Of a stretch of 64,000 nt of DNA, positions 45,274 through 53,213 are shown one piece after another. The stretch is from Corynebacterium uterequi (lineage in GTDB: Bacteria; Actinomycetota; Actinomycetes; Mycobacteriales; Mycobacteriaceae). The position numbers and the translations under genes are program-made. The stretch is taken from positions 992,001 to 1,056,000 of the forward strand of contig NZ_CP011546.1 of the NCBI RefSeq assembly GCF_001021065.1, written 5' to 3'. Each line of letters starts with the position of its first letter. The first letter of the stretch is position 1. The notes below the pieces were generated by a model. The model saw only the letters and a list, made by a program, of their open reading frames with translations, did no database searches and had not been told where the DNA came from.

Positions 45274-47934
45274 GTGAGCACTTCTTCGAACGGACCACGG
45301 CGTTTGTTACTGATAGATGGCCATTCCATGGCCTTCCGGGCCTTCTATGCCCTCCCGGCGGACAACTTCTCCACCGTCGGGGGCCAGCACACGAACGCGG
45401 TCTACGGATTCCTGTCCATGCTTGCGAGCATCCTCGCCGATGAGCGACCGGACCAGATCGCGGTGGCCTTCGACGTGGGGCGCCAGACCTTCCGCACGGA
45501 AATGTTCCCGGAGTACAAGGCTCAGCGGGAGGCCGCACCGGAGGAGTTTAAGGGGCAGGTGGGCCTTATTGATGAAGTCTTGCATGCCTTGGGGATCACC
45601 ACCTTGCAGGTGCCCAACTTCGAGGCTGACGACATCATCGCTACCCTGGCAACGGCGGCGAAGAAGCTCGACTACGAGATCCTCATCGTGACTGGTGACC
45701 GGGATTATCTTCAGCTCGTCGACGATAAGACCACGGTGCTCTACCCCATGCGTGGGGTGTCCACCTTGCACCGGTTCACGCCTGCCGCCGTCGAGGAAAA
45801 GTATGATCTCACTCCTGCTCAGTACCCGGACTTCGCCGCGTTGAGAGGTGACCCGTCGGACAATCTTCCCAACGTTCCCGGCGTGGGGGAGAAGACCGCC
45901 ACGAAGTGGATCAAGCAGTATGGGACCCTGGAGCAACTGATCGAGCAGGCAGCGGAACTCAAGGGCAAGGCTGGCGCCAATTTCCGCGAGCGCATCGAAC
46001 AGGTCCGTATGAACCGCCACCTCACGCAAATGATTACGGATATGGATCTGCCTGTCGGCCCCGAGGAGCTGGACTTTAAGCCGGCCCATGCCGCGGACGT
46101 CGCCGAGCGCTTCGACGCTTTGGAGTTTGGCGCGAATCTCCGGGAGAAGGTGCTGTCCGTGATCCCGGTGGAGGGCGCGATGGCCGACGAAGCTGTCGTC
46201 GAGCTCGCGGAGATCGTCGTCGACGAGGACCCGCTCGACGCGTGGCTTGAGCGGCGCCGAGGGCAGGCCCTAGCTGTGTATGTGGTGGGTGACGCGCGGC
46301 CGGGTCGTGGCGATGCCCGCGCCATCGGGATCGTCGATGATGCCCGTCACGGCGTGTCTCGCGAGCTCGCCGAATTGACCCCCGAGGAAGACGCGGCCGT
46401 CGTCTCCTGGCTCGAATCTGAAGATCCCAAGCTTCTCCACGAGGCGAAAGCGGCCTACCACATGCTGCGCGGACGCGGCATCGAGCTCGCCGGAGTGGCC
46501 CATGACACCGCCCTGGCGGCGTACCTCCTGCGGCCTGGCCAGCGGACGTATGCGCTGGGGGATATCTACCAGCGTCACCTGCAGCGGCGCTTGGTAGAGC
46601 CGGATGGGCAGCTCTCCCTGCTGGACGAGGCACCGTTGACCGATTCTGCCGCGGCGATCGCTGAACTCGCCGAGGAGTTGACCCGGCAGCTACAGGACAT
46701 AGCCAGTTACGAGCTCTACGCAGACCTGGAACTGCCGTTGGTGACCATCCTCGCCCGGATGGAGCACGCCGGTATCGCCGTCGATGCGGGGATCATCGAG
46801 GAACAGCGGGATGACTTCAGCGCGAAGGTGGCCGACGTCGAAGCTCAGGCCCGCCGCCTCGTCGAGGAGCCGGAGCTGAATCTGTCCAGCCCAAAGCAGC
46901 TGCAGGAGGTGCTCTTCGGGAAGCTGGACCTGCCGAAGACAAAGAAGACGAAAACCGGCTACTCAACGGCAGCCAAGGAGATTGAGCAGCTGGCAGCGAA
47001 GCATCCGCACGAGTTCCTTACGCTGTTGCTCGCCCACCGCGAGTACCAGAAGATGAAGACTACCCTCGACGGCCTGCTCAAGACCGTGCAGGACGACGGC
47101 CGCATCCACACCACGTTCAACCAGACCGTGGCGTCGACTGGGCGGCTGTCCTCCACCGAGCCGAACCTACAGAACATTCCGGTACGTACCGAAGCCGGCC
47201 GACGCATCCGTTCCGCCTTCACGGTGGGGCAAGGCTATGAGGAGTTGATTACCGCTGACTACTCGCAGATCGAGATGCGAGTAATGGCCCACGTGTCCGG
47301 GGACCCGGGCCTTATCGAGGCCTACCAGCAGGGAGAGGATCTGCATAACTACGTCGGCGCCAAGGTGTTCGACGTGCCCATCGATGAGGTGACTCCCGAG
47401 CTTCGTCGCCGGGTCAAAGCCATGAGCTACGGGTTGGCTTACGGCTTGAGTGCCTTCGGGTTGTCCCAACAGCTGTCCATCTCCGCGGGCGAGGCCAAGG
47501 GCATTATGAAGAGCTACTTCGAGCGCTTCGGCGGTGTGCGACGCTACCTCGACGACGTCGTCGAGCAGGCCCGAAAGGACGGCTACACCGCTACCGTGTT
47601 CGGCCGCCGCCGGTATCTGCCCGAACTGAACTCCGACAGCCGGCTGGCTCGGGACAACGCCGAACGAGCCGCCCTCAACGCCCCGATTCAGGGCACGGCC
47701 GCGGACATCATCAAGGTAGCGATGATCCGCGTCGACCGGGCATTTCGGCAGGCGAACCTGCATTCCCGGGTGCTGTTGCAGGTCCATGACGAACTCGTCG
47801 TCGAGGTGGCAGCTGGCGAGCGGGACCAGGTGCTGAAGATCCTGCGTCGGGAGATGGATGGCGCCATCACGCTGACCGTGCCGCTGGAAGTGTCCGCCGG
47901 CGTAGGGCGGAATTGGGACGAGGCAGCGCACTGA
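45274..47934 (+). CDS. polA: DNA polymerase I
   Basis: PolA fills gaps and removes RNA primers. The 886 residues have an N-terminal 5'-3' nuclease (LLIDGHSMAFRAFYAL, FEADDIIATLA, VTGDRDYLQL, GVPGVGEKTATKWI). The central proofreading-like domain lacks visible catalytic acidic motifs. The polymerase domain has motif A DYSQIEMRVMAHVSGD, motif B RRRVKAMSYGLAYG and motif C LLQVHDELVVEV. GTG at 45274 follows TACACT (45260-45265) by 8 nt, so the mRNA is probably leaderless. Confidence 0.96.
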   Translation: MSTSSNGPRRLLLIDGHSMAFRAFYALPADNFSTVGGQHTNAVYGFLSMLASILADERPDQIAVAFDVGRQTFRTEMFPEYKAQREAAPEEFKGQVGLIDEVLHALGITTLQVPNFEADDIIATLATAAKKLDYEILIVTGDRDYLQLVDDKTTVLYPMRGVSTLHRFTPAAVEEKYDLTPAQYPDFAALRGDPSDNLPNVPGVGEKTATKWIKQYGTLEQLIEQAAELKGKAGANFRERIEQVRMNRHLTQMITDMDLPVGPEELDFKPAHAADVAERFDALEFGANLREKVLSVIPVEGAMADEAVVELAEIVVDEDPLDAWLERRRGQALAVYVVGDARPGRGDARAIGIVDDARHGVSRELAELTPEEDAAVVSWLESEDPKLLHEAKAAYHMLRGRGIELAGVAHDTALAAYLLRPGQRTYALGDIYQRHLQRRLVEPDGQLSLLDEAPLTDSAAAIAELAEELTRQLQDIASYELYADLELPLVTILARMEHAGIAVDAGIIEEQRDDFSAKVADVEAQARRLVEEPELNLSSPKQLQEVLFGKLDLPKTKKTKTGYSTAAKEIEQLAAKHPHEFLTLLLAHREYQKMKTTLDGLLKTVQDDGRIHTTFNQTVASTGRLSSTEPNLQNIPVRTEAGRRIRSAFTVGQGYEELITADYSQIEMRVMAHVSGDPGLIEAYQQGEDLHNYVGAKVFDVPIDEVTPELRRRVKAMSYGLAYGLSAFGLSQQLSISAGEAKGIMKSYFERFGGVRRYLDDVVEQARKDGYTATVFGRRRYLPELNSDSRLARDNAERAALNAPIQGTAADIIKVAMIRVDRAFRQANLHSRVLLQVHDELVVEVAAGERDQVLKILRREMDGAITLTVPLEVSAGVGRNWDEAAH

Positions 47935-47972
47935 CGCAGAAGCAAGCTGGCCGCGCCAGCTCGCCCGGCTTT

Positions 47973-47996
47973 TGTGGATAACCTGCGTTGTCCACA
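47973..47996. promoter_or_regulatory. Two opposed DnaA-box-like sites
   Basis: TGTGGATAA (47973-47981, a perfect TTATCCACA on the minus strand) and TTGTCCACA (47988-47996) face each other with a 6-nt gap, between polA and the DUF2786 gene. DnaA boxes of this quality are rare away from the origin. Confidence 0.6.
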
Positions 47997-48034
47997 GCGG
48001 CGATGCTGGCCGCCATCGTCGATGCTGGGCGGCG

Positions 48035-48053
48035 TGTCACAGTACAGGTGACA
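48035..48053. promoter_or_regulatory. Inverted repeat upstream of the DUF2786 gene
   Basis: TGTCAC (48035-48040) and GTGACA (48048-48053) are perfect arms around AGTACAG, 30 nt before the TTG start. The layout differs from the GlxR site TGTGA-N6-TCACA. It may be an operator. Confidence 0.4.
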
Positions 48054-48083
48054 GCCTTTGAGACCAACCAGGAAGGTAAGCCC

Positions 48084-48821
48084 TTGTCCACCACCTCAGC
48101 TCATGACATTGCATCGAAAGTAGCCAAGCTGCTTGCGAAGGCCGCAGACACCGACGGCACCCCCGAATCCGAGGTTTACTATGCCAAGGCCTTCGATCTG
48201 ATGGCCCGCTACGGCATAGACGAGGCCTCGCTATCCGAGGGAGACCGGTCAGACATGATCCAGGTGCGCATCGATTTTCGCGGCGCCTATACCGACATGC
48301 AGCGCGAGCTGTTGGCGTCGTTGGTTCATGGGTTGCGGTGCGCGTACGTGTATCACAGCGCCTACCGTTCCAACAGGGTGGAAAGCGCCACGGTGTACGG
48401 CCAACGACGCAACGTCGAACGTGTGCACATGCTGCTGGGGGTACTCAGCCCGACGATGCTTGCCCTGGCCTTAGACCACCACGGGGACCCCTCCATGGGG
48501 ATTTCCACGGTATCCGCCCGGCGTTCGTTCATGCTCGGCTTCAGCCGTGGAATCTACCGCCGCATTCACGCCGCAGAGCACAACGTCGCCGAACAGACTC
48601 TCGGCTCCGGCGCAGAACTCGCCCTGCTCGACGAGAGCGACCAGGCAGCCGAGTTCATGCGACGCCTGCTGGAGGAGGAGGGCATCGTCACCCGAATCGC
48701 GCGGCCCTCGCGTCGTACCTTGTCGGCCGAAGCATATTACGACGGGGAATCCGCCGCAGAGGGTGCTGATATCGGCCAGAGCAGGATCCGCGGGACTCGG
48801 GCGCTCAACGCCGCGGGTTAG
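48084..48821 (+). CDS. DUF2786 domain protein
   Basis: This 245-residue protein begins with the DUF2786 unit (HDIASKVAKLLAKAADTDGTPESEVYYAKAFDLMARYGIDEASL), which is also found in phage and plasmid proteins. The rest carries VYGQRRNVERVHMLLGVLSP and RRSFMLGFSRGIYRRI, as in relatives annotated as hypothetical. TTG at 48084 was chosen because GGAAGG lies 7 nt upstream and the domain begins just after it; a longer reading would run through the DnaA-like box. The role is unknown. It ends overlapping a convergent methyltransferase gene by 4 nt. Confidence 0.8.
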   Translation: MSTTSAHDIASKVAKLLAKAADTDGTPESEVYYAKAFDLMARYGIDEASLSEGDRSDMIQVRIDFRGAYTDMQRELLASLVHGLRCAYVYHSAYRSNRVESATVYGQRRNVERVHMLLGVLSPTMLALALDHHGDPSMGISTVSARRSFMLGFSRGIYRRIHAAEHNVAEQTLGSGAELALLDESDQAAEFMRRLLEEEGIVTRIARPSRRTLSAEAYYDGESAAEGADIGQSRIRGTRALNAAG

Positions 48822-49597
48822 GAGCCGTCCGCGCGGGTGCGGAAGATGATCGTGCCCGGAAACAGCCGACCTCGAAGCGGTGACCACTGCCCCCACGTCT
48901 CGGTGAGCTCCGCCGGCCACTCGGGTTCGACGACCCCCTCAAGGCGGAAACCGGCGGCAGTCAGCGCCGTGATCCAATCGGAGAAGGTCCGGTGATACTC
49001 GGAGTAGGTCAGCTGGCCGGAGGCGTCGTGCTCCTCATAGACCCGGTCGAAGTAGGAGTAGGTGGCCGTTAACCCCGCTGGCCCGGGGTCATCGGGAAAC
49101 ACCCACCGCATCGGGTGGTTCACGGAGAAGACGAAGGCGGCGCCGGGGCGAAGGACCCGTCGGATTTCGCGGAGTGCCGAGGTGGCATCGGGCAAGAAGG
49201 GCAGTGCCCCGAAGGCGGAGAACGCGACGTCGAACTTGGCGTCGGAGAAGGGGAGATGAAGGGCGTCGCCCTGTACCAGCGCGGCTTCCGTGGCGGGAGC
49301 ATGTCGGAGCATTTCTCGGGAAAGGTCGATCCCGGCGACCAACCGTGCCGTGGAGTGTTGGGCGAGCCACCGAGCGCAACCGGCAGATCCGCAGCCGATC
49401 TCCAGCACGCGGGCACCCCTCACGTCGCCGAGGAGCCGGGCCTCGGCCTCGTCGAGCATTTCCGGGCACCAGTAGAATCCGTCGACGTAGTGGGCGTGGT
49501 CGCGGTGATAGCGGTCGGCGTCGTCGTCCCAGTGGCGCCGGTGTGCTTGCGCGGCCGCGGTGGCGCTGGTGTGGTCGGCTGGGAGGGAAGTGCCCAT
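48818..49597 (-). CDS. SAM-dependent methyltransferase (class I)
   Basis: This 259-residue methyltransferase has the SAM motif VLEIGCGSAGCARWLAQ (about residues 64-80), acidic VAGIDLSREML, GDALHLPFSDAKFDVAFSAFGALPFL and REIRRVLRPGAAFVFSVNHP, all of the Methyltransf_11 type. The N-terminal HRRHWDDDADRYHRDHAHY is common in actinobacterial relatives of unknown substrate. AAGGAG lies about 7 nt before the ATG. It is divergent from rpsA. Confidence 0.88.
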   Translation of the reverse strand: MGTSLPADHTSATAAAQAHRRHWDDDADRYHRDHAHYVDGFYWCPEMLDEAEARLLGDVRGARVLEIGCGSAGCARWLAQHSTARLVAGIDLSREMLRHAPATEAALVQGDALHLPFSDAKFDVAFSAFGALPFLPDATSALREIRRVLRPGAAFVFSVNHPMRWVFPDDPGPAGLTATYSYFDRVYEEHDASGQLTYSEYHRTFSDWITALTAAGFRLEGVVEPEWPAELTETWGQWSPLRGRLFPGTIIFRTRADGS

Positions 49598-49636
49598 TGG
49601 GGCTCCTTATATCTGGCGTGAGCAATGAATGACCAG

Positions 49637-49652
49637 CGCAAATACATTTGCG
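49637..49652. promoter_or_regulatory. Palindrome between the methyltransferase gene and rpsA
   Basis: CGCAAAT (49637-49643) and ATTTGCG (49646-49652) are perfect arms separated by AC, 40 nt upstream of the methyltransferase start. It is a short, tight operator-like site for an unidentified regulator. Confidence 0.45.
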
Positions 49653-49775
49653 TCGGCGCGGGTGATGCGGTAGTGTTGGTCCAGCGTGTCGCGTTGTCGA
49701 TGCAGCTGTGCCGGATAGGAGGGTGCGGTTGCACTCGGTGCGGGATCGGACCGTCTGGATCATCCGAGAGACACG

Positions 49776-49803
49776 TTACTGTCCATTTACGATCTCCTAT
49801 ATT
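49776..49803 (+). promoter_or_regulatory. Possible rpsA promoter
   Basis: TTACTG (49776-49781) and TATATT (49798-49803) are 16 nt apart. Transcription would begin about 10 nt before the ATG, leaving only a short leader. Confidence 0.4.
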
Positions 49804-49820
49804 TCCGGAGCACACTACAT

Positions 49821-51272
49821 ATGCCCACTTCTAACACCCCTCAGGTTGCCATCAACGACATTGGCACCGCTGAGGACTTCCTCGCCGCCGTCGACGCGAC
49901 GATCAAGTACTTCAACGACGGTGACATCGTCACCGGCTCCGTTGTCAAGGTCGACCACGACGAGGTCCTGCTCGACATCGGTTACAAGACCGAGGGCGTC
50001 ATCCCGTCCCGCGAGCTGTCCATCAAGCACGACGTTGACCCCGACGAGGTCGTCGAGGTCGGCGACGAGGTTGACGCTCTGGTCCTGACCAAGGAGGACA
50101 AGGAAGGCCGCCTCATCCTGTCCAAGAAGCGCGCCCAGTACGAGCGCGCCTGGGGCAACATCGAGGAGCTGCAGGAGAAGGACGAGCCGGTCACCGGCAC
50201 CGTCATCGAGGTCGTCAAGGGCGGCCTGATCCTGGACATCGGCCTCCGCGGCTTCCTGCCCGCTTCCCTGGTCGAGATGCGTCGCGTCCGCGACCTGGAG
50301 CCGTACATCGGCCAGCAGCTCGAAGCCAAGATCATTGAGCTGGATAAGCACCGCAACAATGTGGTTCTTTCCCGCCGTGCGTGGCTCGAGCAGACCCAGT
50401 CCGAGGTCCGCTCCGAGTTCCTCCACCAGCTGCAGAAGGGCCAGGTCCGCAAGGGCGTCGTGTCCTCCATCGTCAACTTCGGCGCCTTCGTCGATCTCGG
50501 CGGTGTCGACGGCCTGGTTCACGTTTCCGAGCTGTCCTGGAAGCACATCGACCACCCGTCCGAGGTTGTCACCGTTGGCGATGAGGTCACCGTTGAGGTC
50601 CTCGACGTCGATCTCGACCGCGAGCGCGTGTCCCTGTCGCTGAAGGCCACCCAGGAAGATCCGTGGCGCGTCTTCGCCCGCACCCACGCCGTGGGTCAGA
50701 TTGTTCCGGGCAAGGTCACCAAGCTTGTCCCGTTCGGCGCCTTCGTCCGCGTCGAAGAGGGCATCGAGGGCCTGGTTCACATCTCCGAGCTGGCCCAGCG
50801 CCACGTGGATGTCCCGGACCAGATCGTCAACGTCAACGAAGAGGTCATGGTCAAGGTCATCGACATCGACCTGGATCGCCGCCGCATCTCCCTGTCGCTC
50901 AAGCAGGCCGACGAGGACTTCTCCGAGGAATTCGATCCGTCCCGCTATGGCATGGCCGATTCCTACGACGATCAGGGCAACTACATCTTCCCGGAAGGCT
51001 TCGACCCGGAGACCAACGAGTGGATGGAAGGCTTCGACGAGCAGCGCACCGCGTGGGAGGCTCGTTACGCCGAGGCCGAGCGCCGCTACCAGGCACACGC
51101 CGCCCAGATCGAACGCCACCGCGCCGCGGCTGCCGAGGCTGCTGCCGCCCCGGCCAACTACTCCTCCGACTCTGAGGATGCTGCTCCGGCATCCGAGCCG
51201 GTCGAGCAGGCTGGTTCCCTGGCGTCCGACGAGCAGCTCGCCGCTCTGCGCGAGAAGCTGGCCGGTAACTAG
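49821..51272 (+). CDS. rpsA: 30S ribosomal protein S1
   Basis: S1 helps the 30S subunit bind and unfold mRNA. The 483-residue protein has four S1 RNA-binding domains, beginning near residues 35 (GDIVTGSVVKVDHDEVLLDIGYKTEG), 120 (VTGTVIEVVKGGLILDIG), 205 (RKGVVSSIVNFGAFVDLG) and 292 (VPGKVTKLVPFGAFVRVE), and an acidic, alanine-rich tail. Four domains are usual for actinobacterial S1, whereas E. coli S1 has six. Codon use is strongly biased to C-ending codons, as expected for a highly expressed gene. Confidence 0.96.
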   Translation: MPTSNTPQVAINDIGTAEDFLAAVDATIKYFNDGDIVTGSVVKVDHDEVLLDIGYKTEGVIPSRELSIKHDVDPDEVVEVGDEVDALVLTKEDKEGRLILSKKRAQYERAWGNIEELQEKDEPVTGTVIEVVKGGLILDIGLRGFLPASLVEMRRVRDLEPYIGQQLEAKIIELDKHRNNVVLSRRAWLEQTQSEVRSEFLHQLQKGQVRKGVVSSIVNFGAFVDLGGVDGLVHVSELSWKHIDHPSEVVTVGDEVTVEVLDVDLDRERVSLSLKATQEDPWRVFARTHAVGQIVPGKVTKLVPFGAFVRVEEGIEGLVHISELAQRHVDVPDQIVNVNEEVMVKVIDIDLDRRRISLSLKQADEDFSEEFDPSRYGMADSYDDQGNYIFPEGFDPETNEWMEGFDEQRTAWEARYAEAERRYQAHAAQIERHRAAAAEAAAAPANYSSDSEDAAPASEPVEQAGSLASDEQLAALREKLAGN

Positions 51273-51304
51273 GCCCTAGTCGGGAGCTCTTCCCGAACAC
51301 GTCG

Positions 51305-51339
51305 GCCCCGCCCCAACCGTTGTGGTTGAGGCGGGGCTT
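51305..51339 (+). terminator. Terminator after rpsA
   Basis: GCCCCGCCCCAACC (51305-51318) pairs with GGTTGAGGCGGGGC (51324-51337) with one mismatch, followed by TTCGTCG, 33 nt after the rpsA stop. Confidence 0.8.
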
Positions 51340-51368
51340 CGTCGTGAGCAGCTCTACACTGTGTATCC

Positions 51369-51965
51369 ATGAAGAGGATTGGACTCACAGGCGGAATCGG
51401 TAGTGGGAAATCGACCGTGGCCGGGCTCCTCGGTGCCGCGGGATTGCCCATCGTGGATGCGGACAAGATCGCGCGGACGGTCGTCGAACCGGGGCAGCCG
51501 GCCCTTGGCGACCTCGTCGACGCCTTCGGTGAGGCCATCCTGGAACCTACCGGACGGCTCAATCGGGCCGAGCTGGCCCGTCGAGCCTTCGCGTCGACGG
51601 CCGGTACGCAAACCCTCAACGCCATCACCCACCCGCGTATTAGGGCGGAAGCCAACCGGCAATTCGCCGAGGCGGAGGCGCGAGGCGCCGACGCCGCCGT
51701 TTACGACATGCCACTGCTCGTCGAACTGGGAGCGGATAAGGAAATGGACCTGGTCATCGTCGTCGATGTGGCCCCCGAGATTCGCGTGGCGCGACTCGTG
51801 GAACACCGAGGCCTGGACGCCGAGGATGCACGGCGTCGCATCGCCGCTCAGATCGACGACGCCGCCCGTCGAGCCGCAGCCGACATCGTCATCGACAACT
51901 CCGGATCGCTCGAGGATCTCACGGCCCAGGTCGACGGCGTGCTCGCCCGGATCGCGGCCCTCTAG
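51369..51965 (+). CDS. coaE: Dephospho-CoA kinase
   Basis: CoaE phosphorylates dephospho-CoA to CoA, the last step of the pathway. The 198-residue P-loop kinase shows RIGLTGGIGSGKSTVAGLL (Walker A), IVDADKIARTVVEPG, ITHPRIRAE and VYDMPLLVEL. Actinobacterial CoaE often carries a long C-terminal extension; this one is the short form. The ATG follows the rpsA terminator by 30 nt. Confidence 0.95.
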   Translation: MKRIGLTGGIGSGKSTVAGLLGAAGLPIVDADKIARTVVEPGQPALGDLVDAFGEAILEPTGRLNRAELARRAFASTAGTQTLNAITHPRIRAEANRQFAEAEARGADAAVYDMPLLVELGADKEMDLVIVVDVAPEIRVARLVEHRGLDAEDARRRIAAQIDDAARRAAADIVIDNSGSLEDLTAQVDGVLARIAAL

Positions 51966-51975
51966 CCCGCCTCTT

Positions 51976-52045
51976 TTCGCCCTTCGCTGTCACCGGCGCT
52001 GTCGCTCTTCGCCGAGGATGTCTTCCGGTGACAGCCAAGGGCGAA
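51976..52045. repeat. 70-bp palindromic element, copy 1
   Basis: The 21-bp ends are TTCGCCCTTCGCTGTCACCG(G) at 51976-51996 and CCGGTGACAGCCAAGGGCGA(A) at 52025-52045. They pair with one mismatch around a 28-nt centre. A second 70-bp element with the same ends is at 53052-53121. It lies 38 nt beyond the stop of the nuclease-like gene. Confidence 0.88.
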
Positions 52046-52083
52046 AGCCGGTCCCGCCTTACGCCTCCAACGCCACCGCCGGG

Positions 52084-52950
52084 CTACATCAGGCTGTGAT
52101 TCCACTCCCATGCGCTCTGCCCGGCCGGGTACCCCGGATGCCAGTTGCGCAGCGGGCGCCTGGCCCGAACCCACGCAACGGCCTGCTTCACCGCGCTGAT
52201 CACAGCATGGAGATTCCAGCGGAGGCAGGAATCCGTGAACCTCAGCACGAGCCAGCCGTGCACCATGCCGGAGTTACTCTTCCACCGGTCCGAGACGAAG
52301 GAATCGGAGTCGAGGTGGTACTTGTGCGAGTCAATCTCAATGGCGATCCGCCATCGTTTGAGCAGAATGTCGTAGCAGTAGGGGCCAACGTATTCGTTGA
52401 GCCGGACCGCGAACCCTTCGGCGATGAGTTCTTTGGCCATATTCGACTCAAGCTTGCTGCGCGCACCGATGGGTGTGCGCTCGACGGCGCTCCGTAGCCA
52501 CCTCGGTATCCGGCCCATGCGCGCTAGATCGACGTTCAATCGACGCCGCGCTCCCTTGCCCGAGTAGTGCTTCTCCACGAGGCGTTGTGCCAGTCGCGGA
52601 GTTTTGACGGCCGCCCACAGCGGCTCGACGACCGCGATTCCGTCCACCGAAGTGCGCGATGGCCCCCTCGAATGCGTGATGGAAAAGCCCAGTCCACGGA
52701 TGGTTCGGGCCCCTTCCGCTCGGATGGGAAATGTCAGCGGCAGCCCCAGGTGGAGTGCAGCCGCAGACTCGCCGGTGAGGACCGCGTCGGGGTAAGCGGT
52801 GGTGATAGCGCGTGCGACCTCCTCGGGCGTGTAGCGGTCGACGTAGAGTCCACGAATAAGCCGGAAGAGCTGTTTGCCGGCGATCAATCGTGCCGTCCGG
52901 TACTTCGATATGCCCTGGTCGCGGAGTTGTTCGGTCGTGTAAGTAGCCAT
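52084..52950 (-). CDS. AbiEi-type winged-helix protein with C-terminal nuclease-like (DUF559/Vsr-like) domain
   Basis: This 288-residue protein starts with an AbiEi-antitoxin-like winged helix (YTTEQLRDQGISKYRTARLIAGKQLFRLIRGLYVDR) and a middle DUF2083-like part. The C-terminal domain looks like a PD-(D/E)XK/Vsr nuclease: SKLESNMAKELIAEGF, YCYDILLKRWRIAIEIDSHKYH (Asp, then Glu-x-Asp) and GWLVLRFTDSCLRW. Such fusions are frequent in actinobacteria without an AbiEii toxin, and none is seen here. The ATG at 52950 was chosen; the frame extends upstream through the palindromic element. The gene is bracketed by both 70-bp elements. Confidence 0.8.
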   Translation of the reverse strand: MATYTTEQLRDQGISKYRTARLIAGKQLFRLIRGLYVDRYTPEEVARAITTAYPDAVLTGESAAALHLGLPLTFPIRAEGARTIRGLGFSITHSRGPSRTSVDGIAVVEPLWAAVKTPRLAQRLVEKHYSGKGARRRLNVDLARMGRIPRWLRSAVERTPIGARSKLESNMAKELIAEGFAVRLNEYVGPYCYDILLKRWRIAIEIDSHKYHLDSDSFVSDRWKSNSGMVHGWLVLRFTDSCLRWNLHAVISAVKQAVAWVRARRPLRNWHPGYPAGQSAWEWNHSLM

Positions 52951-53051
52951 GAGCCGGACCCTAACGATGACGTGGCGACCTCGGCGCCAGCGTCGTGCAG
53001 CGCCTGTGGACAATCCGGCACCAGTCGTCGTGCTGTGGAAAACTCCGCGCA

Positions 53052-53121
53052 TTCGCCCTTCGCTGTCACCGCGGTGCGCACGCCTCGAAACAACCCCCAT
53101 CCGGTGACAGCGAAGGGCGAA
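53052..53121. repeat. 70-bp palindromic element, copy 2
   Basis: TTCGCCCTTCGCTGTCACCG at 53052-53071 pairs with CGGTGACAGCGAAGGGCGAA at 53102-53121 without a mismatch; a C at 53101 extends the right arm. Its length is the same as copy 1, but the centre differs (GGTGCGCACGCC against TGTCGCTCTTCG). It lies 102 nt upstream of the nuclease-like gene and 92 nt before uvrB. Confidence 0.88.
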
Positions 53122-53213
53122 TACGCCCGGACGGGGCTCCTCCGAAGCCGCCGAAGCAGCCCGATCTCGAACCGCCGATACCGACGCCTTGACGGGCTCG
53201 TTATTGTGGGGCT

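Noticed and set aside
53167..53182. Possible LexA box upstream of uvrB (TCGAACCGCCGATACC)
   Set aside because: Only the left half-site fits; the right half matches 2 of 6, too weak to call.
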